DNA from: Candidatus Zixiibacteriota bacterium
GTDB lineage: Bacteria; Zixibacteria; MSB-5A5; UBA10806; 4484-95
Reading direction: 5' to 3'
Assembly (NCBI GenBank): GCA_024231855.1
Contig: JAAEQD010000345.1
Coordinates: 62,001 to 126,000, forward strand
Length of the DNA stretch: 64,000 bases
Within the stretch, counting starts at the first letter, position 1. Each line of letters opens with the position of its first letter. The position numbers were made by a program, and so were the translations under genes. Of the stretch, positions 1-9,574 are shown piece after piece. The notes beneath the pieces were generated by a model. The model was not told the DNA's origin, did not search any database, and saw nothing but the letters and a program-made list of their open reading frames with translations.

Positions 1-1579
1 TAAGTTGGTCGGCTTGTTGGGTAAGCTGTTCGGCGGCTTTAAATGACTGCTTAACGCCGGCGGCAGTTTCTTTGGATATCTGGTTCACGTTTTCGATGTT
101 CTTTGATATTTGTTCGGTGGTATCCGATTGTTCGGCGGCGCTCTTCGACAACTGATTCATCATATCCCCAATCGATTCCACCGAAGTCGATATTTCATCA
201 AGCGATGAATTGGTTTCTAATACCGATTTCTTTCCGTTATCTATTACTCGCCTGGAATCCTCAATCTGGCTGTTGGCTGTGGTGATGTCTGAATTAATCG
301 CTGAAATAGTTTCGGCGATTTCTTTAGTGGCTATAGTTGTGCGTTCGGCCAGTTTGCGCACCTCATCGGCCACCACCGCGAAACCGCGTCCCTGTTCGCC
401 GGCCCGGGCGGCTTCGATAGCGGCATTCAGCGCCAGAAGATTGGTCTGGTCCGCGATATCATCAATGATCTGGATAATCTCGCCGATAGCGCCGGCTCTT
501 TCAGCCAAGCTTCCTATATTTTGAGCCGTTACTTTCGACGAATCGATTATATTATCCATCCCGTTTGAGGCGTCAATCGCAAATCGGCTCCCTTCCCGTG
601 ATAAAGACGCGGTTTTATCTGTCTTTATTGACGATTCATTGGCGTTTTTGGATGATTCTATAATGGTCGCGGTCATCTGTTCAATAGCTACCGCTACCTG
701 CGTTGTCTGATTAGTCTGATCCATCACACCGGATGAAAGCAATTCGGATGACTGCGAAATTTCGGAAGCGGTTTTGGCAAGTTGATTCGTATTTTGAGCT
801 ACCTGGGAAATAATACCATACAGTTTGTCGGCGAATGTATTAAACCAGTAACTTAACCGGCCGATTTCATCATTGGATTTTATATCGATCCTCCGAGTCA
901 GATCGCCCTCGCCCTGAGCAATATCCATCAGAGTGTCTTTTACAAGCTTGGCGGGTTTAATAACGGTATATTTCAGAGTAAAATAAATCCCCACCATGAT
1001 TACGGTCAAAACGGCCAACGCGATAATAATAAAGACGGATCGGTTCTGGGCATGCTGACCGATAATATCATCCGTGGAAGATGTCATCTCAAAAACGCCC
1101 AATAAATCGCCGGCCTTGCCATCATGACAATCAAGGCATCGTTCATCAGAAATAATCGGTGAATAATATTTCAACTGTTTATCTTGAGCCAGGTAATTAG
1201 CCGTTTTGGATTTCAGAGTACTGGTCAGAACCGGATTATTAATTTTGTCTCCAACTTCATCGCTGTTATTTGAAATTAAAATCTCATTAGTCGGATTAAT
1301 CAGCCTTACGCCGGCCAATAATTTTTTCTCGGCGGTCAAATTGACTATTGATCCTACGACATCCATCTCGCCCTGAAGCATGGGATATTCTATCCCCTCT
1401 AGTAGCATAGACGAGATTGACAATAATTCCTGTTCTTTCTTTTCAATATCGATATTTTGCTGTCTATTGAGAAGGAATGAAAAGGATAATCCCAGCAGAA
1501 TAACTATTAATAGCGATGTTACGCCTATTGTTTTAATGCTAATGCTTAAGCTTTTGATTTTATTTTGAATTAGCCCCAC
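1..1579 (-). CDS. Methyl-accepting chemotaxis protein with haem-c sensor motif (C-terminus beyond window)
   Basis: Membrane chemoreceptor that would relay a periplasmic signal to CheA/CheW. Reading leftward from a GTG at 1579 (GGAGG about 9 bases upstream; an in-frame ATG at 1624 has a weaker site), about 526 residues lie in the window. Visible in order: TM1 at about residues 12-35; a periplasmic sensor region with one c-type haem motif, CLDCH, near residue 148 (bases 1124-1138); TM2 at about 177-199; a HAMP domain at about 196-250; and a long coiled-coil signalling domain with the conserved hairpin tip ([17 protein letters not shown], around bases 350-450). The CxxCH in the sensor recalls Geobacter chemoreceptors with periplasmic haem-c PAS domains, so redox or gas sensing is likely; the ligand is inference. 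The gene runs off the left edge. The domain calls are very secure, the sensory role less so. Confidence 0.93.
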   Translation of the reverse strand, partial: MGLIQNKIKSLSISIKTIGVTSLLIVILLGLSFSFLLNRQQNIDIEKKEQELLSISSMLLEGIEYPMLQGEMDVVGSIVNLTAEKKLLAGVRLINPTNEILISNNSDEVGDKINNPVLTSTLKSKTANYLAQDKQLKYYSPIISDERCLDCHDGKAGDLLGVFEMTSSTDDIIGQHAQNRSVFIIIALAVLTVIMVGIYFTLKYTVIKPAKLVKDTLMDIAQGEGDLTRRIDIKSNDEIGRLSYWFNTFADKLYGIISQVAQNTNQLAKTASEISQSSELLSSGVMDQTNQTTQVAVAIEQMTATIIESSKNANESSIKTDKTASLSREGSRFAIDASNGMDNIIDSSKVTAQNIGSLAERAGAIGEIIQIIDDIADQTNLLALNAAIEAARAGEQGRGFAVVADEVRKLAERTTIATKEIAETISAINSDITTANSQIEDSRRVIDNGKKSVLETNSSLDEISTSVESIGDMMNQLSKSAAEQSDTTEQISKNIENVNQISKETAAGVKQSFKAAEQLTQQADQL

Positions 1580-1843
1580 CGTTTGGTTCCTCCGATATAT
1601 TCTTGTTAGCCCCTTCCTTTTCATCGTTTTACTCTAATAATCGGATGTAAGCAATATTATGATGACGTAGAGGTAATAATTGTGTAACTTCGTGTTTCAA
1701 TTTATAGACAATAATCCGAATTTATTCCAATTAATGTCATCCGGTTAATACTTTATTGATATAAAAAGCAGTTGATAAATCCAACATATAAGCTTTAATT
1801 GGTATTTAGAATACATATAAATTTAAGATTAATTGGAGGAGAC

Positions 1844-3535
1844 ATGGATCTGACCAAACTAAAAGCCCCTCATGGCAATAAACTTCACTGTAAAAGCTGG
1901 CAAACCGAAGCGCCCCTGCGGATGCTTCTGAACAACCTCGATGCCGAAGTGGCGGAGAACCCGTCTGAGTTGGTTGTCTACGGCGGCCGCGGCAAGGCGG
2001 CCCGCAATCCCGAATGCCTGCGCGGCATTGTCGCCTCGCTTAAGGATTTGGAATCCGATGAGACGCTGCTTGTGCAATCGGGCAAGCCGGTTGGCATATT
2101 CCGGACGCACCCCTATGCCCCACGCGTGCTAATCGCCAATTCCAATATGGTGCCGGCCTGGGCCACGCCGGATAAATTCCGCGAACTCGAGGATCTGGGC
2201 CTGATAATGTTCGGCCAGATGACCGCCGGATCGTGGATTTATATCGGCTCCCAGGGGATACTTCAGGGCACCTACGAGACATTCGTCGCCGCCGGGATCA
2301 AGCATTTCGGCGATGGCAACCTGGCCGGACGGTTTATCTTAACCGGCGGGATGGGCGGTATGGGCGGTGCTCAGCCGTTGGCGGGCACGATGGCTAACGC
2401 CGCGATTCTCTGTGTGGAGGTCGATCCGGCCCGGATACAGAAACGCCTCGATTCCGGCTACTGCGACGTAATGGAGACCGATCTGGATAAGGCGCTTCAG
2501 AAAATCGATGAGGCCACCAAAGCCAAAAAGCCGCTCTCGGTTGGCCTGGTGGGCAACTGCGCGGATGTTTTCCCCGAGCTTTTGAGGCGTGGCGTGATCC
2601 CCGATCTGGTCACCGATCAGACATCGGCGCATGATGAGCTTAACGGCTATGTGCCGGCGGGAATTACATTTGAAGAAGCATTGAGATTACGTCTCATTGA
2701 CCCAAAGACTTATATTAAAATGGCTTACGAGTCGATGGTGAAGCATACCGAGGCGATGGTCGGGTTCGTTAAGGCCGGGACCAATGTGTTTGATTACGGC
2801 AACAACCTTCGCGGCCAGGCGATGACTGCCGGCTATGAAGACGCGTTTTCGTTCCCCGGTTTCGTGCCGGCTTATGTGCGTAATCTGTTCTGCGAAGGCA
2901 AAGGCCCGTTCAGATGGGCGGCGCTCTCCGGCAATCCGAAAGATATCCACGTGACCGATCAGATGATTCATGACCTGTTCCCCGATAACGAACCGCTCAA
3001 CCGTTGGATCAAGATGGCGCATGACAAAGTGCAGTTCCAGGGTCTGCCATGCAGGATTTGCTGGCTGGGCTACAAGGAGCGCGACCGCATGGGCCTGGAG
3101 ATCAACAAATACGTCCGGGACGGCAAAATCTCGGCGCCGATTGTGATCGGCCGCGACCATCTCGATTGCGGATCGGTGGCCTCCCCCTATCGCGAAACCG
3201 AATCGATGAAGGACGGCTCCGACTGTATCGCCGACTGGCCGCTTCTCAATGCCATGCTCAACACCGCCTCAGGCGCTTCGTGGGTGAGTATCCATCACGG
3301 CGGCGGTGTCGGTATCGGCAACGCCATCCATGCCGGGCAGGTGGTAGTCTGTGACGGCACGAAGGAGATGGACGACCGTATCGAACGCGTGCTGACCAAC
3401 GACCCCGGCATAGGCGTAGCCCGTCACGTGGACGCCGGCTACGAAGAAGCCGAGCAGGTAGCCGACGCCAAAGGCGTGAAGATACCGATGCGGGAGTATG
3501 GGGATTATATCAAATCGGATTCGGATTTGGTTTAG
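1844..3535 (+). CDS. hutU: Urocanate hydratase
   Basis: Urocanase converts urocanate to 4-imidazolone-5-propionate, the second step of histidine degradation, in the cytosol using tightly bound NAD+. The 563-residue product has the family length. It shows the N-terminal [11 protein letters not shown] segment, the glycine-rich NAD-binding stretch [19 protein letters not shown] near residue 170, and the catalytic-cysteine region [19 protein letters not shown] near residue 400. The ATG at 1844 is preferred because GGAGGA lies three bases upstream; an in-frame codon at 1799 has no ribosome site. Base composition is more GC-rich than the flanking genes, with many C/G-ending codons. No hutH, hutI or hutG is adjacent, so the rest of the pathway must be elsewhere or absent. 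A hairpin follows the stop. Confidence 0.96.
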   Translation: MDLTKLKAPHGNKLHCKSWQTEAPLRMLLNNLDAEVAENPSELVVYGGRGKAARNPECLRGIVASLKDLESDETLLVQSGKPVGIFRTHPYAPRVLIANSNMVPAWATPDKFRELEDLGLIMFGQMTAGSWIYIGSQGILQGTYETFVAAGIKHFGDGNLAGRFILTGGMGGMGGAQPLAGTMANAAILCVEVDPARIQKRLDSGYCDVMETDLDKALQKIDEATKAKKPLSVGLVGNCADVFPELLRRGVIPDLVTDQTSAHDELNGYVPAGITFEEALRLRLIDPKTYIKMAYESMVKHTEAMVGFVKAGTNVFDYGNNLRGQAMTAGYEDAFSFPGFVPAYVRNLFCEGKGPFRWAALSGNPKDIHVTDQMIHDLFPDNEPLNRWIKMAHDKVQFQGLPCRICWLGYKERDRMGLEINKYVRDGKISAPIVIGRDHLDCGSVASPYRETESMKDGSDCIADWPLLNAMLNTASGASWVSIHHGGGVGIGNAIHAGQVVVCDGTKEMDDRIERVLTNDPGIGVARHVDAGYEEAEQVADAKGVKIPMREYGDYIKSDSDLV

Positions 3536-3550
3536 GCAGAGATTGCTTAG

Positions 3551-3572
3551 GGCAGGAGCGGGGGCTCCTGCC
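3551..3572 (+). terminator. Hairpin between convergent genes
   Basis: A perfect 9-bp stem (GGCAGGAGC / GCTCCTGCC) with a four-G loop lies 15 bases after the urocanase stop and 9 bases before the end of the convergent gene. There is no clear U-run on the + side, so an efficient intrinsic terminator is uncertain. Confidence 0.5.
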
Positions 3573-3580
3573 TTAAGAAA

Positions 3581-4699
3581 TTAATTAATCACATTATTTC
3601 GATATTCGAATAATCTTTTGTAAATATCAGCTAACTTTCCCAGTTTGTTCATAACATAAGAATCCGTTGGTGTGTTTAAATCGGGTATATGAGATATAGA
3701 AAGCACATCCCTGGTAGCATTTACGCCATAGATTGCACCTAGGCCATATATACATACTGAATGTTCTAAAGCGGGTAAATGATATGTTATCGTGTAATCA
3801 GGAAGATGCCATTGGCTTACATAATGAAAATCAATATCGTCACGTCCAATACGTTCAGTTTTAAACGGATTGGTTAACGACATAAAATTTGCAGACTTCA
3901 TCACACGTAGCAGACTATCGATGAAGCACGAGTCGAGAGTATGATTAGTTTTCATCATTTTATCAGAATTCCCAGTATAATCCTTGATCTCACATCTGCC
4001 ATCGGCATAAACTTTATAATAGGCTACACTTGGCTTGCCCAATGTATAAATTTGGCGACGCTCAAAAAGTATATAGCTTTCTTCTTCACTTTTATAGAAA
4101 TTTTCAATCATTAGGCTACCGGCGTTTATTCTCTCAATAGAAGACATTGAATTAAAAGCACAAGCGGAATCCCTAATTGCCTTTTCATACGATTGTTTAG
4201 CCGCGTCCGTGGAATCAGACATTTCCAGAACAAAAGCTAGATGACTGGAAAGAACAGGATCATCGGGAGCATATCGCAGGCCCAATCGATACCAATATTT
4301 AGCCGTATCAATTAAGCTATCACTGTAATACATTTGCCGGGCGGCATAGTCGCCTAATCTCTCATAGCTACCCACACATGCCGAATCGAATTCGATTGCC
4401 AGTATTAAGCGACTCATCTTTTCTATAGAATAAACATTCATTTTATCAAACACTTTGTTGGTACTATCATAATCAATCCCCACAGTAACAATCCACAAAT
4501 CATCAATCGCATCATCCAGAATATCAGCTTGATTGATAGCCTCTTCACAATTTAGTGGCGCTTTTTTAATTATCTTATCCGCCGCATTAATATTATCGTA
4601 TGTAAATGATCCCTTATAATAATTTAAAGTTCCGCAGTTTAATCCCATGATAATGGCGGATAATAAAAATATCTTAGTAAGATTGTGTATATTAATCAT
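3581..4699 (-). CDS. Exported protein of unknown function with TPR-like segment
   Basis: 372 residues, not recognised as a named family. An N-terminal hydrophobic segment (about residues 7-23) ending near a cysteine (GLNCG) suggests export. The Asn just before the cysteine is poor for a lipobox, so a lipoprotein is only possible. Residues about 110-180 read like tetratricopeptide helices (YERLGDYAARQMYY, AKYWYRLGLRYAPDDP, AKQSYEKAI). The C-terminal half is tyrosine-rich and may be beta-structured. The start has a strong GGAGG 4 bases upstream. It is monocistronic and convergent with the urocanase. AT-rich codon use contrasts with hutU. Confidence 0.7.
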   Translation of the reverse strand: MINIHNLTKIFLLSAIIMGLNCGTLNYYKGSFTYDNINAADKIIKKAPLNCEEAINQADILDDAIDDLWIVTVGIDYDSTNKVFDKMNVYSIEKMSRLILAIEFDSACVGSYERLGDYAARQMYYSDSLIDTAKYWYRLGLRYAPDDPVLSSHLAFVLEMSDSTDAAKQSYEKAIRDSACAFNSMSSIERINAGSLMIENFYKSEEESYILFERRQIYTLGKPSVAYYKVYADGRCEIKDYTGNSDKMMKTNHTLDSCFIDSLLRVMKSANFMSLTNPFKTERIGRDDIDFHYVSQWHLPDYTITYHLPALEHSVCIYGLGAIYGVNATRDVLSISHIPDLNTPTDSYVMNKLGKLADIYKRLFEYRNNVIN

Positions 4700-4805
4700 T
4701 ATTCCTCCTAGAATTTCAAAGCTATAAATGCAAAATTATTTCTACTAATTATTATACAATTTCCTTTAAACATTATTCCATAGATTATTTATAATTGTGT
4801 CCCCG

Positions 4806-4910
4806 GTGCCCCATCTCCCGTGATAGCGGGAGTGGGTTACTTTGCGTAGGGGCCCAAATGGGCCCGAAAACGGGCGGGTCTTAGACCACGCCCCTACACG
4901 CGGCAATGAG
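4806..4910 (+). repeat. Dispersed GC-rich intergenic repeat A, copy 1
   Basis: About 105 bases closely matching 5297-5407 in the same orientation. Shared blocks include GATAGCGGGAGTGGGTTA, TTTGCGTAGGGGCC, GGGCGGGTCTTAGACC and ACGCCCCTACACGCGGCAAT. It contains several short self-complementary runs (GTAGGGGC / GCCCCTAC). The two copies flank the small zinc-ribbon gene. Confidence 0.8.
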
Positions 4911-4913
4911 TAT

Positions 4914-4981
4914 TTGTAAGGATAGTCCATTTGGACTGTCCGAGGGCGGGGCGGACAGATCAGGTGATCTGTCCTTACACA
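4914..4981. repeat. Intergenic palindromic element
   Basis: The ends are inverted copies (TGTAAGGA at 4914, TCCTTACA at 4974). Inside lie two local hairpins: GGATAGTCC/GGACTGTCC, and GGACAGATCA/TGATCTGTCC around 4950-4975. It abuts repeat A copy 1, so the region is a mosaic of palindromic repeats rather than coding sequence. Confidence 0.6.
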
Positions 4982-4991
4982 ATGTTCCCGT

Positions 4992-5177
4992 CTACGGGCG
5001 CCCGGTAGCTAAACCGCCGAAGAAGAAGGCGAAGCCCAGCACTTTATCGCAATGCGGGCAGGAATACATCACCTCCCGCTTGATAAATCCCTCAACTTCC
5101 TTTTTCAACTCATCCTGGCTGTCTTTCTTGGTCGATTCCAGGGTAACATCTTTCTCGCAGTACGGACATTTTGGCAT
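4992..5177 (-). CDS. Small two-CxxC zinc-ribbon protein
   Basis: 61 residues with an N-terminal CPYC, a charged helical middle (residues about 12-35), and CPHC near residue 41, the pattern of a zinc ribbon that folds around one metal ion. The start is supported by AAGGAG about 7 bases upstream. The tail is short and glycine-rich (FFFGGLATGRP). It stands alone between two copies of a dispersed repeat. Function is unknown; binding to nucleic acid or a protein partner would be usual for such modules. Confidence 0.65.
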   Translation of the reverse strand: MPKCPYCEKDVTLESTKKDSQDELKKEVEGFIKREVMYSCPHCDKVLGFAFFFGGLATGRP

Positions 5178-5296
5178 TTGCTGCTCCTTCTTACTTGTTC
5201 AAAAAGTTTATTGCAGGACATTATACGATTTTACACATGTCTTTGCAATCTAATATATTATACACGTTTCGACTGAGTTTATTCAATTAACCGCAA

Positions 5297-5407
5297 GATG
5301 CCTCATCTCCGGCGATAGCGGGAGTGGGTTAGTTTGCGTAGGGGCCGAACTCATATCGACCCGATAGCGGGCGGGTCTTAGACCACGCCCCTACACGCGG
5401 CAATGAT
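5297..5407 (+). repeat. Dispersed GC-rich intergenic repeat A, copy 2
   Basis: Second direct copy of the 4806-4910 element. It diverges mainly in the middle (around 5345-5368) and is nearly identical in the last 45 bases. Confidence 0.8.
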
Positions 5408-5413
5408 ATTGTT

Positions 5414-5450
5414 GTGGGCGGCAGACGTCCCCGCCTGCCCCTCCCCCTGG
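5414..5450 (+). repeat. Dispersed intergenic repeat B, copy 1
   Basis: GTGGGCGGCAGACGTCCCCG followed by CCTGCCCCTCCCCC; it nearly matches 6393-6430. It sits directly after repeat A copy 2. Confidence 0.7.
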
Positions 5451-5526
5451 CTTAGCCGATGCGGTTCAGCCTCGGGAAATATTTTGATAGAAACTAACCG
5501 CGATTCTATCGTATAATCATCAAAGA

Positions 5527-6381
5527 ATGAACTATGTGCGGAATAAAATTACCGGGCTTGTTGTCAGATTGTTTGTTATGATAACAATTATCATAGTAAG
5601 CATAAGCGCCTGTGATAAGAGCGGAAGTGAGGAGGTCACTATCAAAGTAGCTGGATTGATACTCAAATGGATTCCCGAGGATGTTGAGGCTAACTATAAT
5701 AAGGCCGAGATACTAATCCGGGAGGCCGCCGCCAATGGGGCCAAATTAATTTGCACAACCGAATGCTTCCTTGACGGCTACAGCGCCCGCAATCTCGAAC
5801 TATCCGAAGATAAGCTGCGATCTCTGGCTGAGCCCATTCCAGACGGCGTTTATTTTAAAAAGCTCCGAAAATTATGCGATGAGTTGGATATCTATTTAGC
5901 CGCGGCTATAACAGAGTTGGATGGCGAGAAAATTTATAACTCTACGGCTCTAATCGGCCCCGATGGCAAACATATCGGTACTTATCGCAAGAAATATTTA
6001 TGGGTTGACGAGGAAGGTATATATACTCCCGGCAAACGTATACCCACGTTTGAAACCGAGTTCGGTAAAATCGGTTTTATGATTTGCTACGACCGCCAAT
6101 TTCCGGAGGCGATGGTAGAGCTTAAAGACAACGGCGCGAGGCTGGTAATCTGCGCGGGTGGTGGAGATTATGGCGCCAAGAACGATCAGGTAGTCAGCCA
6201 GCGTTCCAAGGAAGGAAATGTGCCGATAGTATACGTGCACCCGATAGAATTCCTTGTCACCGGAGCAAATGGACAGATATTAAAAAGCACCCTTGACGGT
6301 AACCAAATGGACTGGAAAGGGGATAAGACTGTCTGGGGTAGGGTTGAGTATTATGATCTGCATCTTGCCGGAATTAAATGA
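5527..6381 (+). CDS. Lipid-anchored carbon-nitrogen hydrolase (nitrilase superfamily)
   Basis: Amidase/nitrilase-fold enzyme that would cleave a C-N bond in a small amide or nitrile. The Glu-Lys-Cys triad is visible: Glu in CTTECFLDGY (about residue 80), Lys in YRKKYLW (about 155), and the nucleophile Cys in GFMICYDRQFPE (about 190). A signal peptide ends in a good lipobox (SISAC, Cys about 29), so the protein is probably tethered in the periplasm, which is unusual for a family that is mostly cytosolic. At 284 residues it has a normal family length plus the leader. It stands alone, flanked by repeats on both sides. The substrate cannot be told from sequence. Confidence 0.88.
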   Translation: MNYVRNKITGLVVRLFVMITIIIVSISACDKSGSEEVTIKVAGLILKWIPEDVEANYNKAEILIREAAANGAKLICTTECFLDGYSARNLELSEDKLRSLAEPIPDGVYFKKLRKLCDELDIYLAAAITELDGEKIYNSTALIGPDGKHIGTYRKKYLWVDEEGIYTPGKRIPTFETEFGKIGFMICYDRQFPEAMVELKDNGARLVICAGGGDYGAKNDQVVSQRSKEGNVPIVYVHPIEFLVTGANGQILKSTLDGNQMDWKGDKTVWGRVEYYDLHLAGIK

Positions 6382-6392
6382 ATAGGGCGTTT

Positions 6393-6459
6393 TAGTGGGC
6401 GGCAGACGTCCCCGTCTGCCCCTCCCCCGGGCGTATGTCGATACGCCCCTACGGGCGGG
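6393..6459 (+). repeat. Dispersed intergenic repeat B, copy 2
   Basis: It begins with the same GTGGGCGGCAGACGTCCCCG block as 5414 and continues into CGATACGCCCCTACGGGCG, which shares the GCCCCTAC motif of repeat A. It lies between two convergent genes. Confidence 0.7.
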
Positions 6460-6514
6460 AAATCACCATATAATTTTACCGGATAACGGAGAGCGTGTAA
6501 CCATAAAAACCTAA

Positions 6515-6895
6515 CTAGGCTGTCTTCCTTTGCGGAAGCAGAAAATAGCCGTAGCCTATCGTGAAAAATAGGTAGACAACGACTATGCCCCAGCCTAGTG
6601 GAGCCGGCCGACCGGTAAGCACGAAAATCAAAGTAACCACTAGAGCTATGGCGTCATAAACGAAAAGATGCAGGATAATCGCGCGCCTTGCTACTGACGC
6701 TTCCACGCCTCTGGCAAACCATGTCAGCATGAGATTGCCAATAAGCGCCGCGCCATATTCCCGCGCGGTAAACGCCGCCCCCACACAGAACGTTAAGCCC
6801 AATAGATTTAAAAGCTGTTCGGGGAAAAGCAACAGCACCGGGCCGAAACCCAGACAGACTACCGCCTTGATGATCATCAAAGTTTTGAAATTCAA
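6515..6895 (-). CDS. Small four-helix integral membrane protein
   Basis: 126 residues made almost wholly of four hydrophobic segments (about residues 5-25, 35-60, 70-90 and 98-118) with short loops and a basic C-terminus (PQRKTA). Translation probably begins at a TTG at 6895, which has GGGAGG five bases upstream; the ATG at 6877 is an alternative. It resembles uncharacterised small bacterial membrane proteins annotated only as hypothetical. No motif points to a substrate. Confidence 0.65.
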   Translation of the reverse strand: MNFKTLMIIKAVVCLGFGPVLLLFPEQLLNLLGLTFCVGAAFTAREYGAALIGNLMLTWFARGVEASVARRAIILHLFVYDAIALVVTLIFVLTGRPAPLGWGIVVVYLFFTIGYGYFLLPQRKTA

Positions 6896-7108
6896 AATTA
6901 CCTCCCGGTTTCTTGTATTCTCTTTTTCGGGAATTTTAGATGTGATTATAAAAAACGATTATATAATCATCCAAGGAATTGTGTCAATGTTATTTTGCAG
7001 GCGTTAAGGCACGACAGGTTGTGTCTGCCTGTATTTTGGCCAATACGCTTGTGTTGCCGAATGAAAGCGAATATTGACGGCGGGTACAATTAAAGTTATA
7101 TTAATATT

Positions 7109-7885
7109 ATGAAGATGAAACTTAGGATTTCTGTTTTATCGTTTTTCATTCTGGTTATTACTCAACCAAATATCTACTCCCAAAATAAATTAGTTACATT
7201 TTCCGAAAACTATCAGTCTGCTTTCTGGACCGGAATTTCCTGTCATATTGATATGGCCGCCGACGATTGTTATCCCTCAAATTCCCTAAAAAACAGATTG
7301 AATGATTCAGATTTGAACTGGGGAACAGGCAATTTTTCTGGAGCGATCGGCTTCAGGGTAAACCGATTTGGACTTCGAATTGAAGGTTTATCCGGAAGTT
7401 CGGCCAGCGAGTATAATACTACCTCATCAGGTACTAATTATACCGGGCCAATCGCTAAAGAAAATAGGCGCCATTCTATGCTTCTGGGATCATTTGATTT
7501 ACTTAATATCAATGAAGTTAGATGCATCATTTATGGGGGTAAAGGCGCTTTTAAATCTGAGATCACGAATAAAGCAAAAGATCATAGCACCACAATACAA
7601 CTAAACGATTACGCCTATGGATATGAAGTATCTTATGATTATTGGATGGATATTAAATATAGCCCCAACGACTCGATACCGATATGGCGCGGCCCTACAA
7701 TTGTACAGGAAAGTTATTTTATTGATTCAAAACCCAAATTGACAAGAGCTATGCTATCAATTGGTTATTCGATAGGGGCGGCTAACTCATTGAAAATTTC
7801 ATTATTATGCGGAGTTAGCATTTTTAAAGTTGACGGTCATTTTACCAGTAGGGGCCTCTTGTTAAGTCTTCGCTTCAATAGATAA
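7109..7885 (+). CDS. Secreted protein of unknown function, probably beta-rich
   Basis: 258 residues. A signal peptide (about residues 1-25, ending YSQ) is followed by a sequence with alternating polar and hydrophobic residues and glycines (FSGAIGFRVNRFGLRIEGL; LSIGYSIGAANSLKISLLCG). The last residues, RGLLLSLRFNR, form an amphipathic strand ending near an aromatic residue, as in small outer-membrane barrels. Barrel topology is inference. No strong ribosome site precedes the ATG. It is monocistronic. Confidence 0.55.
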   Translation: MKMKLRISVLSFFILVITQPNIYSQNKLVTFSENYQSAFWTGISCHIDMAADDCYPSNSLKNRLNDSDLNWGTGNFSGAIGFRVNRFGLRIEGLSGSSASEYNTTSSGTNYTGPIAKENRRHSMLLGSFDLLNINEVRCIIYGGKGAFKSEITNKAKDHSTTIQLNDYAYGYEVSYDYWMDIKYSPNDSIPIWRGPTIVQESYFIDSKPKLTRAMLSIGYSIGAANSLKISLLCGVSIFKVDGHFTSRGLLLSLRFNR

Positions 7886-8286
7886 CAAGACATATCGCCA
7901 ACCTGAATGTAAGATTGCGAGCCTATCAAAGCTGGCCAGGCAAAGCCATACTCGCTTATGATCCGGTTAAATTTCGCGCCGAGCAAGTAAACCTTCAGGA
8001 CTGTTTACGATTAATTCAAATCATGATAATATAAACAAATCCAAGCAAAGCCATCAAATCAATTTAAATGCCCGGCAAGGTTTCCCCTGCCGAGCATCGG
8101 AGCGTATGAAACAAAAAAAGCGCTAAATTTTTTGGTTCCATTATAAGCTACGTGGAGCTGATCGATAAGTTTCAGCGAAAGCGATATATATTTACATAAA
8201 TAACAACAAATAAAACGAGCTACTATTAACTGTTTCATCCGAAAAGGAAGTGGAACCGTTGGCTACGGGGCATTCGAGTGATTAAA
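7886..8286. other. Intergenic region, no gene identified
   Basis: About 400 bases between convergent genes. One frame stays open for roughly 50 codons just after the preceding stop, but it has no start site and no recognisable similarity. The tract around 8064-8100 holds GGCAAGGTTTCCCCTGCC-like self-complementarity. No tRNA or clear terminator was found. Confidence 0.4.
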
Positions 8287-8700
8287 CTATACTCCTAGAG
8301 TAGCAGCGGCCTTTTCGTAATCATCCTGGTTTACCCAGAGGATATAGCCGAATCCTCCCCGACCATCGTTTGTGCCATTAGCGGCCCGAACGTTAATTCC
8401 GGCGCCGGCTAATCGTAGATGGTATTCCACGAGAATGCCCAATCTCTCTTCGCCCTGGATTAGAAATGCCTTCTTAGGGCCATACAGGTCAATACCGGCA
8501 TCTTGCGCCGCCATTTTTAATTTTTCCGCGTCTTCCGGGACGAAATCTAGTTGTGACAGTTTTTCGCCGACAGGAAATGCCGTGAAATTAATCAAGTTAA
8601 CACTGTGAGCGCTGCAAAATTCGAGCAGTTTGCGCGCTTCGCCCGGCCTATCTTCAACAATCGCGTAGAAATATTCGATCCTTTTAATAGTTTCAGCCAT
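8287..8700 (-). CDS. Tandem ACT-domain protein
   Basis: 137 residues that read as two ACT-like units. The first (about 1-65) begins KRIEYFYAIVEDRPGEARKL and contains VNLINFTAFPVG; the second (about 70-137) contains LGILVEYHLRLAGAGINV. ACT domains bind amino acids or similar small ligands and often regulate metabolic enzymes. There is no attached catalytic domain, so this is a stand-alone sensor. GGAGG lies 5 bases before the ATG. It stands alone and its partner is unknown. Confidence 0.78.
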   Translation of the reverse strand: MAETIKRIEYFYAIVEDRPGEARKLLEFCSAHSVNLINFTAFPVGEKLSQLDFVPEDAEKLKMAAQDAGIDLYGPKKAFLIQGEERLGILVEYHLRLAGAGINVRAANGTNDGRGGFGYILWVNQDDYEKAAATLGV

Positions 8701-8980
8701 TATATCCTCCTTGCATATATTTCAAAATAGCCATTTTCATGTTCCAAATCCCCCCAGAAGATTCGCTTTAATTATAGGTGATTATAAGATGTTTATCAAG
8801 AAAAAAACAATCGAGAAGAGAATCTGTCTGCCTGCCGATTGCTATTAGTTTTTTAAAATTGAAAGAAGGGATTATTTTCAATATAATTTTTATTGGGGAT
8901 ATCGTTTAAAAGAGATAACTTGATTTTTCAGATAGTTATCATTTTCATATAATAAGCAAACATAATAAAGGAGCGATATC

Positions 8981-9547
8981 ATGACTATCAAAGATACGAT
9001 GACCGGCAAAGAAGCGGAGAAAATGCCGAACTTGGCATTCAGAATGATGGCTTTTATATTCAATCTCCGGGATATCTTTTTTTCCATTGATAAGCGTCTG
9101 GATAGTTTCGGGATAAAAGAAGGCTTTGTTATAGTCGACTATGGCTGCGGCACCGGAAGTTTTATCAAGCGTGCGTCAAAATTAGTGGGTGCCGATGGCC
9201 TGGTTTATGCTGTCGATATTCATCCTTTATCGATCGAAGCTGTTAGCAAGAAAATAATAAAAAACGGGTTAAATAATGTCAAACCATTGTTGGCGGATGG
9301 TTATTCCTGCGATATTAGCGATAACGACGCGGATATGATATATGCCCTGGATATGTTTCATATGATAAAAAATCCATCGGAATTTCTACAAGAGCTTCAT
9401 CGAATTTTAAAAAAAGAAGGTACGCTTATTATCGAATATGGCCATCAGCCCCGAGCTGAAGCGAAAGCAAAGATTATGGGTACTCAGTTATGGAATATAA
9501 CCGAGGAAGGGTTAAAACATACGCGGTGCCAGCCTATTCACTCATAG
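8981..9547 (+). CDS. Class I SAM-dependent methyltransferase
   Basis: Rossmann-fold methyltransferase, 188 residues. Motif I is clear (VDYGCGTGSFIKRASK, about residues 50-65), followed by the acidic end of strand 2 (VYAVDIHPLS), a motif II-like YALDMFHMI and LHRILKKEGTLIIEYGH (motif III). AAGGAG lies 7 bases before the ATG. The C-terminus is short for the family and may have lost its last strand. The substrate is unknown. Convergent with the aconitase-like gene, 27 bases away. Confidence 0.85.
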   Translation: MTIKDTMTGKEAEKMPNLAFRMMAFIFNLRDIFFSIDKRLDSFGIKEGFVIVDYGCGTGSFIKRASKLVGADGLVYAVDIHPLSIEAVSKKIIKNGLNNVKPLLADGYSCDISDNDADMIYALDMFHMIKNPSEFLQELHRILKKEGTLIIEYGHQPRAEAKAKIMGTQLWNITEEGLKHTRCQPIHS

Positions 9548-9574
9548 AATTTTTGAAATTTAAAGCTAAGGTTT

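Noticed and set aside
4906..5253. 115-codon forward frame over repeats and the zinc-ribbon gene
   Set aside because: Built from repeat DNA and antisense to the small CxxC gene, which has a good ribosome site.
7888..8035. About 50 open codons after the secreted-protein gene
   Set aside because: No start site, no similarity and out of phase with a plausible C-terminal extension.
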